This document shows positions 14,183-15,177 of a stretch of DNA of 15,177 nt, piece after piece. The DNA is from CAZRRV01 sp964406705 (GTDB lineage Bacteria > Bacillota > Clostridia > Oscillospirales > Acutalibacteraceae), in NCBI GenBank assembly GCA_964406705.1, contig CAYOSS010000045.1, positions 1 to 15,177 of the forward strand, read 5' to 3'. The translations under genes and the position numbers were made by a program. How positions within the stretch are numbered: the first letter of the stretch is position 1; each line of letters starts with the position of its first letter. The notes beneath the pieces were generated by a model that was not told the DNA's origin, did no database searches, and saw only the letters and a program-made list of their open reading frames with translations.

Positions 14183-14375
14183 TTCCCAGCTGGGCTGGGG
14201 AACGGTGCCCGCTTTTCTTTCTTCGCGAGAGGGCAGCCCGAAGGTACCGGCGGCACAGCTCCACCCTGTTTGGCAGATTTCTTCTCGCTGACGCGAGGGC
14301 GGCTTGTTTATTCCCCCAGCGCGGCTGAGGAACGTGTCCGCTTTTCTTCTCTTCGCCGACGGGCGCGGCTGAAAG
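14183..14375. repeat. Imperfect direct repeat of ~60 bp
   Basis: 14183-14242 and 14311-14375 share the order TTCCC, AGC-rich, GGCTG, GGAACG, CCGCTTTTCTT, CTTCGC, then GC-rich. A second short repeat, CTCGCTGACGCGAGGG, is perfect at 14284-14299 and 14476-14491 and forms a 5-bp hairpin by itself. No gene is seen in this stretch. Confidence 0.55.
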
Positions 14376-14389
14376 AAGAAAAGCGGACA
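14335..14389. repeat. Perfect 16-bp inverted repeat (hairpin)
   Basis: TGTCCGCTTTTCTTCT (14335-14350) pairs perfectly with AGAAGAAAAGCGGACA (14374-14389) across 23 bases that can pair further (GCCG/CGGC). The same 16-mer as the left arm appears again at the right edge of the window (15161-15176). The hairpin therefore sits at the outer tip of the long inverted repeat. Confidence 0.75.
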
Positions 14390-15177
14390 GAAAAGAAGTT
14401 CAGCGCGCCGGCTTACTCCAACGCCGAAAGCTGAGTGGTTATGGGGTAGCCGCCACCTATGCGGCAGATCTTGTGCTCGCTGACGCGAGGGTAGCCCGGA
14501 GATCCCGTCAACGCCGGCTCCGGGACCCCGCCGGGGTCATTCGATGCGTCCCGAGTCCGGTACAAAAGCCTCGCAGGTTAGGGCAAGCTTTGCCGCTATC
14601 GTTCGGGGCTCGACGCTTCCGGGTAGCTTTTGCCTGTCAGTTCGGGTAGGCTCGCGGATGTGCAGGGAGCCACTGCCGGGAGAGCCCGGAGGTTCACCGG
14701 CGCGAGGGGGTGGCCCGGAGGTCCGCCGGCGCGAGGGGAAGCCCGGCGGCGACCGGTGGATCGCTCGGCTCCACCCCGTTGCCGGAGATACGGCGGTTCA
14801 CGGGTTAGTTTAGCGTTTTCGGGGTTCCGGCTCCACCTTGCCCGCCGGGAGCGCGGTGGGTCGCCTCATACGGAGTAGCGAGGTTTCCTGCATATCTGCG
14901 AGTCTACCCCGACCGGCGGGCAAAAAGCTGCCCCCACAGAACCGAGCCCCCGAACGATAGCGGCGAGCCGCCCCCGAACCGGCGAGCCTTTTGTACCGGG
15001 CTCGGTAAGCCCTGAATGAATACGGCGGGACCCCGGACCCGGCGTTGGCGGAACCGCTGCACCAACCTCAAAGGCACAAGGGCAGCGGAGAAGAGACAGC
15101 TACCCCCAGACCACCCGGTGAATGGCGTTGGAGTAAGCCGGTCCGCCTGAACTTCTTTTCTGTCCGCTTTTCTTCTT
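14373..15177. repeat. Long inverted repeat, arms ~290 bp, possibly a non-autonomous mobile element
   Basis: The segment 14373-14425 recurs inverted at 15124-15177 with only a few differences in ~54 bases. Weaker but clear inverted similarity continues inward to 14666 on the left and 14887 on the right. Matching islands include GGTACAAAAG (14559-14568 with 14988-14997) and GCTATCGTTCGGGG (14595-14608 with 14948-14961). The central ~220 bp is not visibly symmetric. No transposase or other gene is seen, so an element with terminal inverted repeats, a large structured RNA, or a collapsed pair of dispersed repeats are all open. The right arm reaches the window edge and may continue. Confidence 0.7.
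14684..14765. repeat. 28-29-nt direct repeats in the centre of the long inverted repeat
   Basis: Units starting GCCCGGAGG or GCCCGGCGG begin at 14684, 14713 and 14741. The first two share about 23 bases up to CCGGCGCGAGGGG; the third is diverged. Confidence 0.5.

Noticed and set aside
14554..14760. Possible cobalamin-type riboswitch, prompted by GCCACTG at 14669-14675.
   Set aside because: The other conserved cobalamin elements are missing, no plus-strand gene follows, and the region is explained as part of the long inverted repeat.
14373..15177. RNase P RNA, SRP RNA or other known large RNA.
   Set aside because: I could not find the conserved core sequences of these RNAs on either strand; an unknown structured RNA remains possible.

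Overview
The window is a GC-rich bacterial chromosome segment. Every confidently called gene lies on the minus strand, so transcription runs from high to low coordinates. NfnAB, a glycyl radical enzyme (GRE) with its activase, an NADP-type glutamate dehydrogenase, strong AAGGAGG-type ribosome binding sites and several TTG or GTG starts fit a strictly anaerobic, high-GC Clostridia-like member of the Bacillota. That placement is inference from gene content; no rRNA or other marker is present.

Layout in transcription order. (i) 14026-15177 holds no supported gene. It contains direct repeats, a 16-bp perfect hairpin and two long inverted arms with near-identical outer ends, followed by an extended -10 promoter. 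(ii) An FtsW/RodA-family SEDS gene (12889-14025). (iii) nfnA (11856-12692) and nfnB (10031-11416), the two subunits of NADH-dependent ferredoxin:NADP+ oxidoreductase, separated by 439 bp of repeats. (iv) A 784-bp gap with 15-18-nt quasi-repeats. (v) A compact three-gene unit: membrane XRE regulator (8659-9246), short GRE of unassigned substrate (6592-8634) and its radical SAM activase (5676-6590). (vi) A 746-bp gap with two copies of a ~318-bp hairpin-bearing repeat. (vii) gdhA (3583-4929) with its own promoter. (viii) A 450-bp gap with 22-nt quasi-repeats. (ix) A beta-lactamase-fold serine hydrolase (2074-3132) and a MATE-family transporter (712-1998), probably one operon. (x) A consensus promoter driving tRNA-His and tRNA-Gln, ended by a rho-independent terminator. 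At the left edge a plus-strand terminator suggests that a convergent gene ends at about position 20.

The genes suggest anaerobic amino-acid and redox metabolism. GdhA links ammonia, 2-oxoglutarate and NADP(H); NfnAB supplies NADPH from NADH plus reduced ferredoxin; the GRE cassette carries out an unknown radical reaction.

The most unusual signals are two. First, almost every long intergenic gap is filled by a different degenerate, GC-rich quasi-periodic array, often with a ~22-nt step, and some arrays run into the 3' ends of genes. Second, the XRE-GRE-activase cassette has an atypical RISGH glycyl-radical motif and a GCYE active-site motif. All positions and identities were read by eye.
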